A stretch of 28,213 nucleotides of DNA from a virus. Both the position numbers and the translations under genes were made by a program. The stretch spans positions 1 through 28,213 of IMG/VR virus record IMGVR_UViG_3300025131_007473. One strand, written 5' to 3'. The first letter of the stretch is position 1, and each line of letters begins with the position of its first letter. The notes under the pieces were generated by a model that did no database searches, was not told the origin of the DNA, and was given only the letters and a program-made list of their open reading frames with translations. Positions 5,927-12,393 of this stretch are shown piece by piece.

Positions 5927-8761
5927 TTATACTAATATTCCATTTTCATATGTTCCTTCAGTAAAAGAACCACTATAATTCTCTAGTGTCACTTCCATAT
6001 CTGCAGCGCTGTCTGCATCCAAGTCTATTTGTAGTAACTTAGTATTGGAATTATATGTGACTTCTGGTGTTGTAGAACCTGTAAAAGATGGTACAATATT
6101 GAACATGGATGTAATATCAGATATGTCAAATGATTCATCTTGCTCATAATCTTTGATGATATCACCGCTACCAGCTGGTGAATCTTCCTTATTGGAATAT
6201 ATATATGTATCACTACCACTACCGCCCCATAAGGTATCTGCGCCTTCTCCACCTTCTATTTTATCGTCACCAAACAATCCGAATATTGTGTCGTTCCCGT
6301 CTTTTCCTTCTAGTGTATCATTGTTTGCAGTACCAGCGATGATTTCACTAGACTCTGTACCCTGTATGGTGTTATAACCGTCTGTAATAAGTGATGCTGC
6401 AAATTGTAGTATATTTGGTGCGTATATGTCTTTAAAATTAGGCATATAACCACCAAGATAGAAATCAAGAGGAATAGATGAATAAATAACTGCACCTTCT
6501 CCGTATTTGTATGCGAAATCGACTATTTCATCTTCATCACTTGTATTAAGTAATGCAAGAGAATCATCTGGAAGAGTATCTTTTTTGGTGTAACCATGAT
6601 TAGAACTATTCCCACCATCTATTGAAGTATCTGTAAGGAAACCTCCTGGCCCTTCTCCTACTACTGTTGATTTATCTACTACATCAATTTTTCTACTGTT
6701 AGTGAATCCTCTGATTATTTCTGCAGGCTCTTCTCCGAAAAGAATGTTCTCTGCATTTCCTACATGCCGGTCATGGATAACAAGAACCATACCTTCATCA
6801 ACACGTTCCTTTATACGATCTATCGCATTTGTATATTCATTTCCATACGAACCATTGGATGGATTAATCGCCCAGAGTATGTCCACTGTTGCAAGTTCTG
6901 TCTCCGAAAGAGTGGTCATTTTGATTGCATTGTGACCAGCATCCTCGATAGGAGCAACTTGTTTAGATAGTCCTTGACCATTTGACATAGAATAGTATCC
7001 TATATTAAGAGTAGAGTCTATAGTATCGCCTGTACTACCAACTCCTAAAAGATTTGGTTGTACTGTAGGTTCAGGTTCTGGTTCAGGTTCGGGCTCAGGT
7101 TCTGGTTCAACTACAATAATGGGTGCAGCCATGGCCATTGCAAAAAATCTTGGTTTTTCTGGTTCTTCATAAAATACTTCTTGTACTACTACAGGTTCTA
7201 CGTAGTGTTCTATCTGTGCAATCACCATAATAGGTTCTGGTGGTGGCGCAACAAATACAATAGGTTCTGGTACAAATTCTACAACTGGTTTGGGAACTTC
7301 CACAACTGGTTTGGGAACTTCCACAACTGGTTTGGGAACAACTTCTACAACCTGTTCTGGTGGTTTCTCTTCTACTACCTCTACAGGTTTCTCTTCTATA
7401 ACTTCTGGTGGTTTTTCCTCTACTACCTCTGGGCCCTTTTCTTCTATTACCTCTACTGGTGCATCCTCACCTTCACCTTCTACTACTTCTACTGGTTTTT
7501 CACCTTCTGGTGGGGCCTCTTCAAGTAATACTTCCTCTGGTGGTTTCTCACCTTCACCCTCTAATAGTTCTTCCCCTTCTCCTTCTTCTAATAGTTCTTC
7601 ACCCTCACCCTCTATAGGGCCTTCTGGTGCAACTTCTTGTGGGGCATCTCCTTCTTCTCCACCTTCTTCATCAGGGGCATCGGCATCATCACCCTTCTCC
7701 GCATCTTCTGGTTTCTCTTGTTCTTGTGGTTGTTCCTCTGGTTTTTCATCGACAACAAACTCCTTAAATGCCTCTTTTTGGACTTCAAATTCCTGTTTCG
7801 CAATCTCAACTACTTCCTTTATTTCCACAACAACCTCTTTTGCTACCTCTACTTCTTCCTTTGCAACCTCTACCTCTTGTAATTTTTCTTCTGCAACCTC
7901 TGCAAGTTTTTCAGCTTCCGCAATCGCCTCTACATCTCCTGTCTCTTCTGCAATCTGTTTTGCCTCTTCCGCCTCTTCCTTTGCATCTGCCGCCTCTTGT
8001 TCTGCAACTGCAACTTCCTGTTCCGCATCTGCAACTTTTTCTTCTGCAGCGGCCGCATCATTAGTCGCTTTCACTACCACTGTAGACGATAATGTGGTTA
8101 GAGTTTTACCGTAACTTTTCTGAATATCCTGTTTACTGAGAACTACTGGAGGCGGTGGAGCTTGTGTTGCACTGGTTAATTGTACTGTTGCACCTATTTG
8201 ATTTAACACTACTGAACCACTTGCGTTGGTCATAACTAGTTCACCGATTATGGGTTTACCGTCCCTACCCATTTCTGGTAATAGTGATATACTGTTTTCT
8301 GTACCTTCTGCAGCTGCAACACCAGCGACCTTAGTTCCACGTATACCAATAACCCCCACTGGAGTTTTAACTAACATTCCTTCTGGATCAGTCTTTGCAA
8401 TTTCACCAGATATGAAAGAGAATACACCACTAACCATATTGGCTGCAAATGTACCTTCTTGTCCATCTGGATTATAGACCATCTCATCAATGGTCATCTC
8501 TCCATCTTCACCAAGAGAGAATACTGTTTCATCAATGAATGTAATACCTATGGAACCATCTTCACCAGTAAGAATTGTATCACCTTGTAAGATAGGATCA
8601 TCCTTACTAAGAACAATCTTTTCACCGTCCCGAATAATGTATACAGCACCTTCTATCGTATCGACTCGACCTATTGTGTCAGTTTCCCCTGCAAATGCTC
8701 TTGTTGCAGCGAATAACATTAGTCCATGAGTTATTGCCTGAATGATACGTTTTAACTTCAT
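5927..8761 (-). CDS. FecR-domain / coiled-coil / Glu-Pro-rich / RTX surface or secreted protein
   Basis: A 944-residue multidomain protein. Residues 1-25 form a Sec-like signal (basic start, hydrophobic stretch, AFA-GE cleavage site). Residues about 30-150 match a FecR domain (GAVYIIRDGEKIVL, LQGDTILTGEDGS, TPVGVIGIRGTK). Residues 236-335 are an Ala/Glu/Lys coiled coil. Residues 336-565 are Glu/Pro/Val-rich with VEVPKPV repeats and an EP run. Residues 570-795 form a globular region with VDILWAINP and VLVIHDRHVG. Residues 800-855 carry RTX calcium-binding nonapeptides (GKDGNDTIF, GGEGADTLW, GGSGSDTY), followed by a C-terminus like type I secretion substrates. Comparable architectures are known from large bacterial surface or adhesin-like proteins. 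Base and codon use differ from the AT-rich neighbours, suggesting transfer. The ATG lies 3 bases after the previous stop. Domain calls are firm; the role in infection is unknown. Confidence 0.88.
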   Translation of the reverse strand: MKLKRIIQAITHGLMLFAATRAFAGETDTIGRVDTIEGAVYIIRDGEKIVLSKDDPILQGDTILTGEDGSIGITFIDETVFSLGEDGEMTIDEMVYNPDGQEGTFAANMVSGVFSFISGEIAKTDPEGMLVKTPVGVIGIRGTKVAGVAAAEGTENSISLLPEMGRDGKPIIGELVMTNASGSVVLNQIGATVQLTSATQAPPPPVVLSKQDIQKSYGKTLTTLSSTVVVKATNDAAAAEEKVADAEQEVAVAEQEAADAKEEAEEAKQIAEETGDVEAIAEAEKLAEVAEEKLQEVEVAKEEVEVAKEVVVEIKEVVEIAKQEFEVQKEAFKEFVVDEKPEEQPQEQEKPEDAEKGDDADAPDEEGGEEGDAPQEVAPEGPIEGEGEELLEEGEGEELLEGEGEKPPEEVLLEEAPPEGEKPVEVVEGEGEDAPVEVIEEKGPEVVEEKPPEVIEEKPVEVVEEKPPEQVVEVVPKPVVEVPKPVVEVPKPVVEFVPEPIVFVAPPPEPIMVIAQIEHYVEPVVVQEVFYEEPEKPRFFAMAMAAPIIVVEPEPEPEPEPEPEPTVQPNLLGVGSTGDTIDSTLNIGYYSMSNGQGLSKQVAPIEDAGHNAIKMTTLSETELATVDILWAINPSNGSYGNEYTNAIDRIKERVDEGMVLVIHDRHVGNAENILFGEEPAEIIRGFTNSRKIDVVDKSTVVGEGPGGFLTDTSIDGGNSSNHGYTKKDTLPDDSLALLNTSDEDEIVDFAYKYGEGAVIYSSIPLDFYLGGYMPNFKDIYAPNILQFAASLITDGYNTIQGTESSEIIAGTANNDTLEGKDGNDTIFGLFGDDKIEGGEGADTLWGGSGSDTYIYSNKEDSPAGSGDIIKDYEQDESFDISDITSMFNIVPSFTGSTTPEVTYNSNTKLLQIDLDADSAADMEVTLENYSGSFTEGTYENGILV
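7067..7109. repeat. Hexamer tandem repeat coding for Glu-Pro run
   Basis: Repeated GGTTCA/GGTTCT-type hexamers on the plus strand encode the alternating Glu-Pro run (residues about 552-565) of the FecR-RTX protein. The run is a rigid, extended linker and a likely site of length change by slippage. Confidence 0.85.
7281..7339. repeat. 21-base tandem repeat, 2.8 copies
   Basis: Two exact 21-base units (7281-7301 and 7302-7322) and a third partial unit (7323-7339) encode repeated VVEVPKP in the FecR-RTX protein. The exact identity points to recent expansion. Confidence 0.95.
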
Positions 8762-8763
8762 AT

Positions 8764-8979
8764 TTATACATCTCTCGATCTTTCTTTTTCTTCTGAATTA
8801 TCCAATAAAAAATTTGTTAATCCAAGTAAGTTTGCGCTAGTTTTTCTAAATAATGTCCATATTTTTTTATATTCTTTTATAGCTTGTCGAGAACTAAGGG
8901 GTTCAGAAAAATTATCAGCAATTACTAATGCTTCTTGCATTTCTGTTAAAATTTGATTTATTCTTTCTTTATCATACAT
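8764..8979 (-). CDS. Small helical protein, 71 aa
   Basis: A hypothetical protein beginning MYDKERINQILTEMQ and rich in helix-forming residues (QAIKEYKKIWTLFRKTSANL). I place the start at the ATG at 8979, 8 bases inside the end of the helicase gene; in-frame ATGs at 8994 and 9000 are alternatives, and a longer reading to 9039 would overlap helicase by 68 bases. The family is not recognised. Its last residues, EKERSRDV, closely match the helicase tail NEKSRDV because the two gene ends share a 25-base direct repeat. It lies between helicase and the FecR-RTX gene, so a replication accessory role is possible but unproven. Confidence 0.65.
   Translation of the reverse strand: MYDKERINQILTEMQEALVIADNFSEPLSSRQAIKEYKKIWTLFRKTSANLLGLTNFLLDNSEEKERSRDV
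8766..8790. repeat. 25-base direct repeat at gene ends, copy 1
   Basis: On the minus strand this covers the end of the 71-residue gene and matches 8974-8998 in 22 of 25 bases. It encodes the SRDV tail and includes an AGAGATGTAT stretch just before the FecR-RTX start. Confidence 0.8.
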
Positions 8980-10363
8980 CTCTTGATTTTTCATTTTCAT
9001 TATCTGTACCGAATTTAACAGCACTATGGGGTTTCTCATTAATTAAAGCTGATTGAGTTGGATCAATTTTTACACAACTCCAATCCATAAATACATCGAA
9101 ACTCATATGTTTACCATTACGCATTTTAGTTGTATGAATAGTAATTTTATTTTCAAGCTCTCTGTTATCTCCTTCAGGAGGGGGAAAGAAATTAAAACTT
9201 CTATCAGCAGCATCTAAGATACCTTTGGAGAATCTTGCTTCTCCTGTTGCATCAATTTGATATGGAGATACTAATGTAAGATCATATTTTCTACTCATTC
9301 CTTTTAATGCTTCTGCAATTATAATTTGTGTTTTCCAATCTTTTTGATCATCATGTTTAACAATATTAATATAATCTACAACTCCCATATTAAATTTAGG
9401 ATATTTAGATGTAAACATATTACAATAATGATCTATTCTATTAATTGTAAGAGATTCATCATCAATCATAAAAAGACGATTATCCTTAAATTCAGGTTTT
9501 TCTATTTTAATACGTTGTTCAAACTTTTTAAAATTTTTCTTTTGTTCTAATTCTCCTAACATATTTTCTAAAATATCATTAGGTTTATAAAAAGTTTGTA
9601 TTTTAGCTTTAGCCATTTGAATTTTTTGATTACTGTTTAGTTGATTACGAAATATATCAAGAAAAGGAACCCCAGAAATAATACTAAGAACACGATCATA
9701 AACTTCTTTATATCGCATTTCGATTGTAAAAAATGCTACAGTATTACCTTGAAAAAATCTATTTAAAGCAAGGTTAAGAGAAATTATAGACTTGCCTGAA
9801 CCACGTCTTCCTCCTAATAAAACTAATTCTTGTGTGGCAAAACCACCATTAACATTATCAAATTCAGCACTTAATCCGCTTGGATAAATTTTAAAATCAT
9901 CTTCTGATGGAAAAAATTCTAATTCAGCAACATCATATAATTCATCATCATGTGGAATAGCTTGATTAAGTCTTAATAAATGATTTTGAAATTGATCTAC
10001 AATTTCTATTTTTTCATAATCATCAAGATTATCTATAAACTTATCTAAAAAGAAAATAGTTTCATCTCGAATATAAAAATCTTGTAATTGTGCTATAAGA
10101 AATTCATCAGCTATAGTATCGTTATTATTTTCATCGCTTACAATTTGATTTTCTATATGTTCTTGTAATCCTATATCTTTTCTAAGAGCTATTATTTCGT
10201 CTGTAGAAGGTAGACGCATATGTGCTTTATAAAAACTTTTTATTTTATTAAAAAGAACTTGATTAATACCTGTAAAGTATTGATTAAGTAATTTAGAATA
10301 TAAATCATTGCTTTGCGTATCTAATAAACGACGCAAAGTTAGTTTTTGTAAATCAATTGCCAT
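8972..10363 (-). CDS. Replicative DNA helicase, DnaB-like
   Basis: A 463-residue hexameric-type helicase that unwinds DNA ahead of the polymerase. The RecA-like ATPase domain starts near residue 160. Walker A is LLGGRRGSGKS (Lys191), the catalytic Glu is in FFTIEM (Glu215), and Walker B is NMGVVDYIN (Asp330). Downstream come a glutamine/threonine-type sensor stretch (TLVSPYQIDATGEAR) and a C-terminal ITIHTTKMRNGKH segment typical of DnaB-family loops. The first 150 residues are helical and do not clearly match the bacterial DnaB N-terminal domain, so the primase or loader interface may be phage-specific. The ATG overlaps the upstream HTH gene by 11 bases. No separate loader gene was recognised nearby. 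Confidence 0.92.
   Translation of the reverse strand: MAIDLQKLTLRRLLDTQSNDLYSKLLNQYFTGINQVLFNKIKSFYKAHMRLPSTDEIIALRKDIGLQEHIENQIVSDENNNDTIADEFLIAQLQDFYIRDETIFFLDKFIDNLDDYEKIEIVDQFQNHLLRLNQAIPHDDELYDVAELEFFPSEDDFKIYPSGLSAEFDNVNGGFATQELVLLGGRRGSGKSIISLNLALNRFFQGNTVAFFTIEMRYKEVYDRVLSIISGVPFLDIFRNQLNSNQKIQMAKAKIQTFYKPNDILENMLGELEQKKNFKKFEQRIKIEKPEFKDNRLFMIDDESLTINRIDHYCNMFTSKYPKFNMGVVDYINIVKHDDQKDWKTQIIIAEALKGMSRKYDLTLVSPYQIDATGEARFSKGILDAADRSFNFFPPPEGDNRELENKITIHTTKMRNGKHMSFDVFMDWSCVKIDPTQSALINEKPHSAVKFGTDNENEKSRDV
8974..8998. repeat. 25-base direct repeat at gene ends, copy 2
   Basis: This covers the end of the helicase gene and matches 8766-8790 in 22 of 25 bases. The pair brackets the small 71-residue gene. 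Confidence 0.8.
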
Positions 10364-11129
10364 CTGCCATCACTGGGTATAAGTTGTTTCTATGTTCCTC
10401 TAAAAATCGTCCGTTATCGCCTTCTGTAAATAACCTATAAGATTCTCTTCCTGTCTCTTCAAGTATTGATTCAATTTGATGAATACGATATTTTATTGAT
10501 GATTCTTTCCATTCAATACCGTTTTCATATTGCCAATAAATTTGCCAATGTATATCTTCTTTACCTTCGTAATCTTCTCCATACTTTTTACGTGCTGCTT
10601 TTATTGCGTGTAATTCTACATATCGACGACGAGTAGGGTTACGATGTTCTTCAACCCAATCTTCATCAAATACTTCTTTTACATTAGCAAATTGACTATT
10701 TTTAGCGATTAGTACCTTATCACCTACTTTAAATTTTACTTCTAAATCTTGAACAATATGATCAACTTTAGCTTTTGACTTTTTGCCACGACCTCTTAAT
10801 GGGACATTTAATTCCATTAAAAACTTTTTAACTCTTTGTGGTGATATAAAATTTCTTTGTGCAATAACAGTAAGCCCATCTCCATTAAGATAGTCATCTG
10901 TCATAGATTTCTTTTCTGTTTCAGAGAATTTTTTAAATCGTGCTTTTGCTTTAAGTTCTTTTTCACGTTCAATTCGTTTATGAAAATCATCAATAACAGC
11001 ATCTAGTCTTTTAGGACTATAACTAATACCAAGATGCTCACAGATAAGTTTTTTGGTTTTGCCTTTTTTCAGCATCCAAATAGCTTGACGAATTTTTGAT
11101 TCGGGAATAGTAGAAATTTTCTTTACCAT
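10353..11129 (-). CDS. HTH-containing DNA-binding protein, 258 aa
   Basis: A protein with two helix-turn-helix-like stretches: residues about 12-50 (AIWMLKKGKTKKLICEHLG, then SPKRLDAVIDDF) and about 75-110 (DYLNGDGLTVIAQRNFISPQ, then VKKFLMEL). A basic linker RGRGKKSKAK follows. The region from about 133 (FKVGDKVLIAKNS ... VKEVFDEDWVEE) looks like a small beta-barrel, and the C-terminus is charged. It is the first gene after a sigma70-like promoter at 11161-11189 and overlaps helicase by 11 bases. Plausible roles are transcription regulation of the replication operon or helicase loading/origin recognition; I cannot choose between them. The ATG at 11129 has an AAGG ribosome site about 10 bases upstream. 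Confidence 0.75.
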   Translation of the reverse strand: MVKKISTIPESKIRQAIWMLKKGKTKKLICEHLGISYSPKRLDAVIDDFHKRIEREKELKAKARFKKFSETEKKSMTDDYLNGDGLTVIAQRNFISPQRVKKFLMELNVPLRGRGKKSKAKVDHIVQDLEVKFKVGDKVLIAKNSQFANVKEVFDEDWVEEHRNPTRRRYVELHAIKAARKKYGEDYEGKEDIHWQIYWQYENGIEWKESSIKYRIHQIESILEETGRESYRLFTEGDNGRFLEEHRNNLYPVMADGN

Positions 11130-11160
11130 TACATATTTACCTTATTTATTCAACTTTTTA

Positions 11161-11189
11161 AGTATAACAAATAAAAGACCGGTATGCAA
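11161..11189 (-). promoter_or_regulatory. Sigma70-like promoter for HTH-helicase-primase-polymerase run
   Basis: On the minus strand, -35 TTGCAT (11184-11189), a 17-base spacer and -10 TATACT (11161-11166) lie in the intergenic gap upstream of the ATG at 11129. The -10 matches five of six consensus bases; the -35 matches only TTG. The same TTGC/17-base arrangement recurs at 12321-12349. Confidence 0.65.
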
Positions 11190-11199
11190 GTTAAGATTA

Positions 11200-11511
11200 T
11201 TAATGTGTGATCAGCTCGTCATCTGTAAAGTATAAGTCATTTACTATATTCCTAATTATTCCTGTATGAGTATATATTATCGTAAATTTTTCATTAAAAA
11301 ATCTATTTGATCTATAAAGTTTTTCAGTATAAAAACTTGATATATAACTTTCAAGTAAGTTTTCGTATTCTGATCCTGTTTTTAAAGTTTTTGGATAAAA
11401 ACTTTCTATAAGTTTATGAAAATATTCTCGTTTAACTGCAAGAGGCATTCCTAATACATAATCTAAACTTTCATTTGGAAATTCTGATAGTGCAAATGTA
11501 TCATCTGGCAT
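11200..11511 (-). CDS. Hypothetical protein, 103 aa
   Basis: An unrecognised small protein beginning MPDDTFALSEF. I use the ATG at 11511; the longer reading from a TTG at 11535 would start inside a terminator hairpin and is unlikely. It is rich in aromatic residues (YFHKLIESFYPK, SYISSFYTEKLYRSNRFFNE), with no signal peptide or membrane segment. The intrinsic terminator of the gene upstream ends only 7 bases before this ATG, with no obvious ribosome site and no promoter in the gap. Expression therefore probably depends on terminator readthrough and should be much lower than that of the upstream gene. No function can be assigned. Confidence 0.6.
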   Translation of the reverse strand: MPDDTFALSEFPNESLDYVLGMPLAVKREYFHKLIESFYPKTLKTGSEYENLLESYISSFYTEKLYRSNRFFNEKFTIIYTHTGIIRNIVNDLYFTDDELITH

Positions 11512-11517
11512 TGTAAT

Positions 11518-11544
11518 AAAAAAAGGGATAGCCAAAGCTATCCC
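11518..11544 (-). terminator. Intrinsic (Rho-independent) terminator
   Basis: Minus-strand hairpin GGGATAGC - 4-base loop - GCTATCCC followed by seven T residues. It lies about 25 bases after the stop of the multi-HTH gene. The stem is perfect over 8 base pairs. Confidence 0.95.
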
Positions 11545-11568
11545 CTTTCCCCTTTAATTTAAAACTGA

Positions 11569-12249
11569 TTACTCAGCAACGGATTTAGGGGTATAATCAG
11601 CACAAGCTAGACCACGACGTGTAAGAACCGTCTTGACCCCGCGCACGGTCTTGTCAAAATGATCAGCAATCTCTTCAACAGTTTGATCAAGCAGATCCTC
11701 AATCCCCTCATAAGGATCAGACTTGGAGGTCTTTTTATCTCGTTGTGGAGCCTTTAAGCCCATGCTTAAAAGTTTTCCTCGAACTGAATTAACAGAACGA
11801 TCTACGGCATCTGCAATTTCTTCCAGATAAGCATCATCATTAACCATGTCTTCGATCAGAGTTTCTTGCTCTTCACTATAGGTACGCGGTGTAACTTTCT
11901 TTTCTGCCGGTTTAACGTGAGAAGTCATTTCAAGTGAAAGAGCTTTCCCATTAATTTGACGAGCGGTAAATTTACCGTTGGCAAAACTTGCAGCAATTTC
12001 TTCTGCGGTATGAACACCAGAATTTTCTGACAAATAATCAGAAAGACTGGCTGTCTCTTCCGCCGAAAATACCGGAGCTGCACCCGGCTTTTTGGGCACA
12101 TCATATCCAAGCTTACGAAGCTTAGCCGTTACTGAACGCCTTGGAAAATCGAAATCATCCATAAGGTTTTCAATAACTTCTTCAGTAACGCCTCCACCAG
12201 CAGCGTCGTGCATAGTGGAAACCATTTCATCAGTGTATTCAAACTTACT
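11569..12249 (-). CDS. DNA-binding protein with four tandem HTH/SANT-like units, 226 aa
   Basis: Starts at the ATG at 12249 (MSKFEYTDEMV), chosen over 12291 because a GAGGGG ribosome site lies 10 bases upstream. Four related units follow, each an acidic helix then a helix-turn-helix-like segment: residues about 3-45 (with VIENLMDDFDFPRRSVTAKL), 58-100 (AEEIAASFANGKFTARQING), 117-160 (YLEEIADAVDRSVNSVRGKL) and 175-215 (VEEIADHFDKTVRGVKTVLT). The EIAD...RSV..KL pattern resembles Myb/SANT-like DNA-binding helices. The gene has its own promoter with a consensus -10, a leader with a perfect inverted repeat, and a strong terminator, so it is probably an abundant monocistronic product. Base composition looks less AT-rich than its neighbours. 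A chromatin-like or regulatory role on phage DNA is inferred. Confidence 0.82.
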   Translation of the reverse strand, partial: SKFEYTDEMVSTMHDAAGGGVTEEVIENLMDDFDFPRRSVTAKLRKLGYDVPKKPGAAPVFSAEETASLSDYLSENSGVHTAEEIAASFANGKFTARQINGKALSLEMTSHVKPAEKKVTPRTYSEEQETLIEDMVNDDAYLEEIADAVDRSVNSVRGKLLSMGLKAPQRDKKTSKSDPYEGIEDLLDQTVEEIADHFDKTVRGVKTVLTRRGLACADYTPKSVAE

Positions 12250-12287
12250 CATTGTATCAAATCCCCTCGTTGAATTTTGAAGTTTGT

Positions 12288-12310
12288 TCAAGAAGTTATT
12301 GTCTTCTTGA
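12288..12310. promoter_or_regulatory. Perfect 8-bp inverted repeat in leader of multi-HTH gene
   Basis: The arms TCAAGAAG and CTTCTTGA are separated by 7 bases and lie just downstream of the inferred transcription start and 39 bases before the ATG at 12249. It could be an operator bound by the HTH product (autoregulation) or a 5' mRNA hairpin that protects the transcript. Confidence 0.7.
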
Positions 12311-12320
12311 CTATGTAATG

Positions 12321-12349
12321 ATTATAAGAGAAAAATGTATTTAAAGCAA
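12321..12349 (-). promoter_or_regulatory. Strong sigma70-like promoter for multi-HTH gene
   Basis: Minus-strand -35 TTGCTT (12344-12349), 17-base spacer and a perfect -10 TATAAT (12321-12326) in the largest gene-free gap of the window (12250-12393). The predicted start is near 12314, giving a leader of about 65 bases with the inverted repeat and a GAGGGG ribosome site. Confidence 0.8.
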
Positions 12350-12393
12350 GATTAATTTTACAGATTCTTGTGTTTTGGTTCATTTAAAATAAA

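Noticed and set aside
7281-7339. Regular repeats considered as a CRISPR array
   Set aside because: The units are contiguous without spacers, in frame and protein-coding.
7290-8114. Long plus-strand ORF rich in Ser and Thr (and overlapping plus-strand ORFs at 7058-7528)
   Set aside because: It lies antisense to the repetitive, Glu/Ala/Pro-rich part of the FecR-RTX gene; the low-complexity Ser/Thr/Gly composition is a reverse-complement artefact of GAA/GAG/CCA-type codons.
8761-8768. TATAAATA on the minus strand, resembling a T4-type late promoter box
   Set aside because: It overlaps the FecR-RTX start codon, so transcription would begin inside the gene. The match is isolated in the intergenic sites examined, and no T4-type late sigma factor is visible in the window.
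8979-9039. Longer N-terminus for the small gene after helicase
   Set aside because: It would overlap the helicase gene by 68 bases, whereas ATGs at 8979-9000 give the short overlaps typical of this window.
11512-11535. Upstream TTG start (11535) for the 103-residue gene
   Set aside because: It lies in the loop of the terminator hairpin and has no ribosome site; the ATG at 11511 is preferred.
12250-12393. Possible tRNA or small RNA in the largest gene-free gap
   Set aside because: I could not draw a cloverleaf; the gap is explained by the promoter, the inverted repeat and the ribosome site of the multi-HTH gene.
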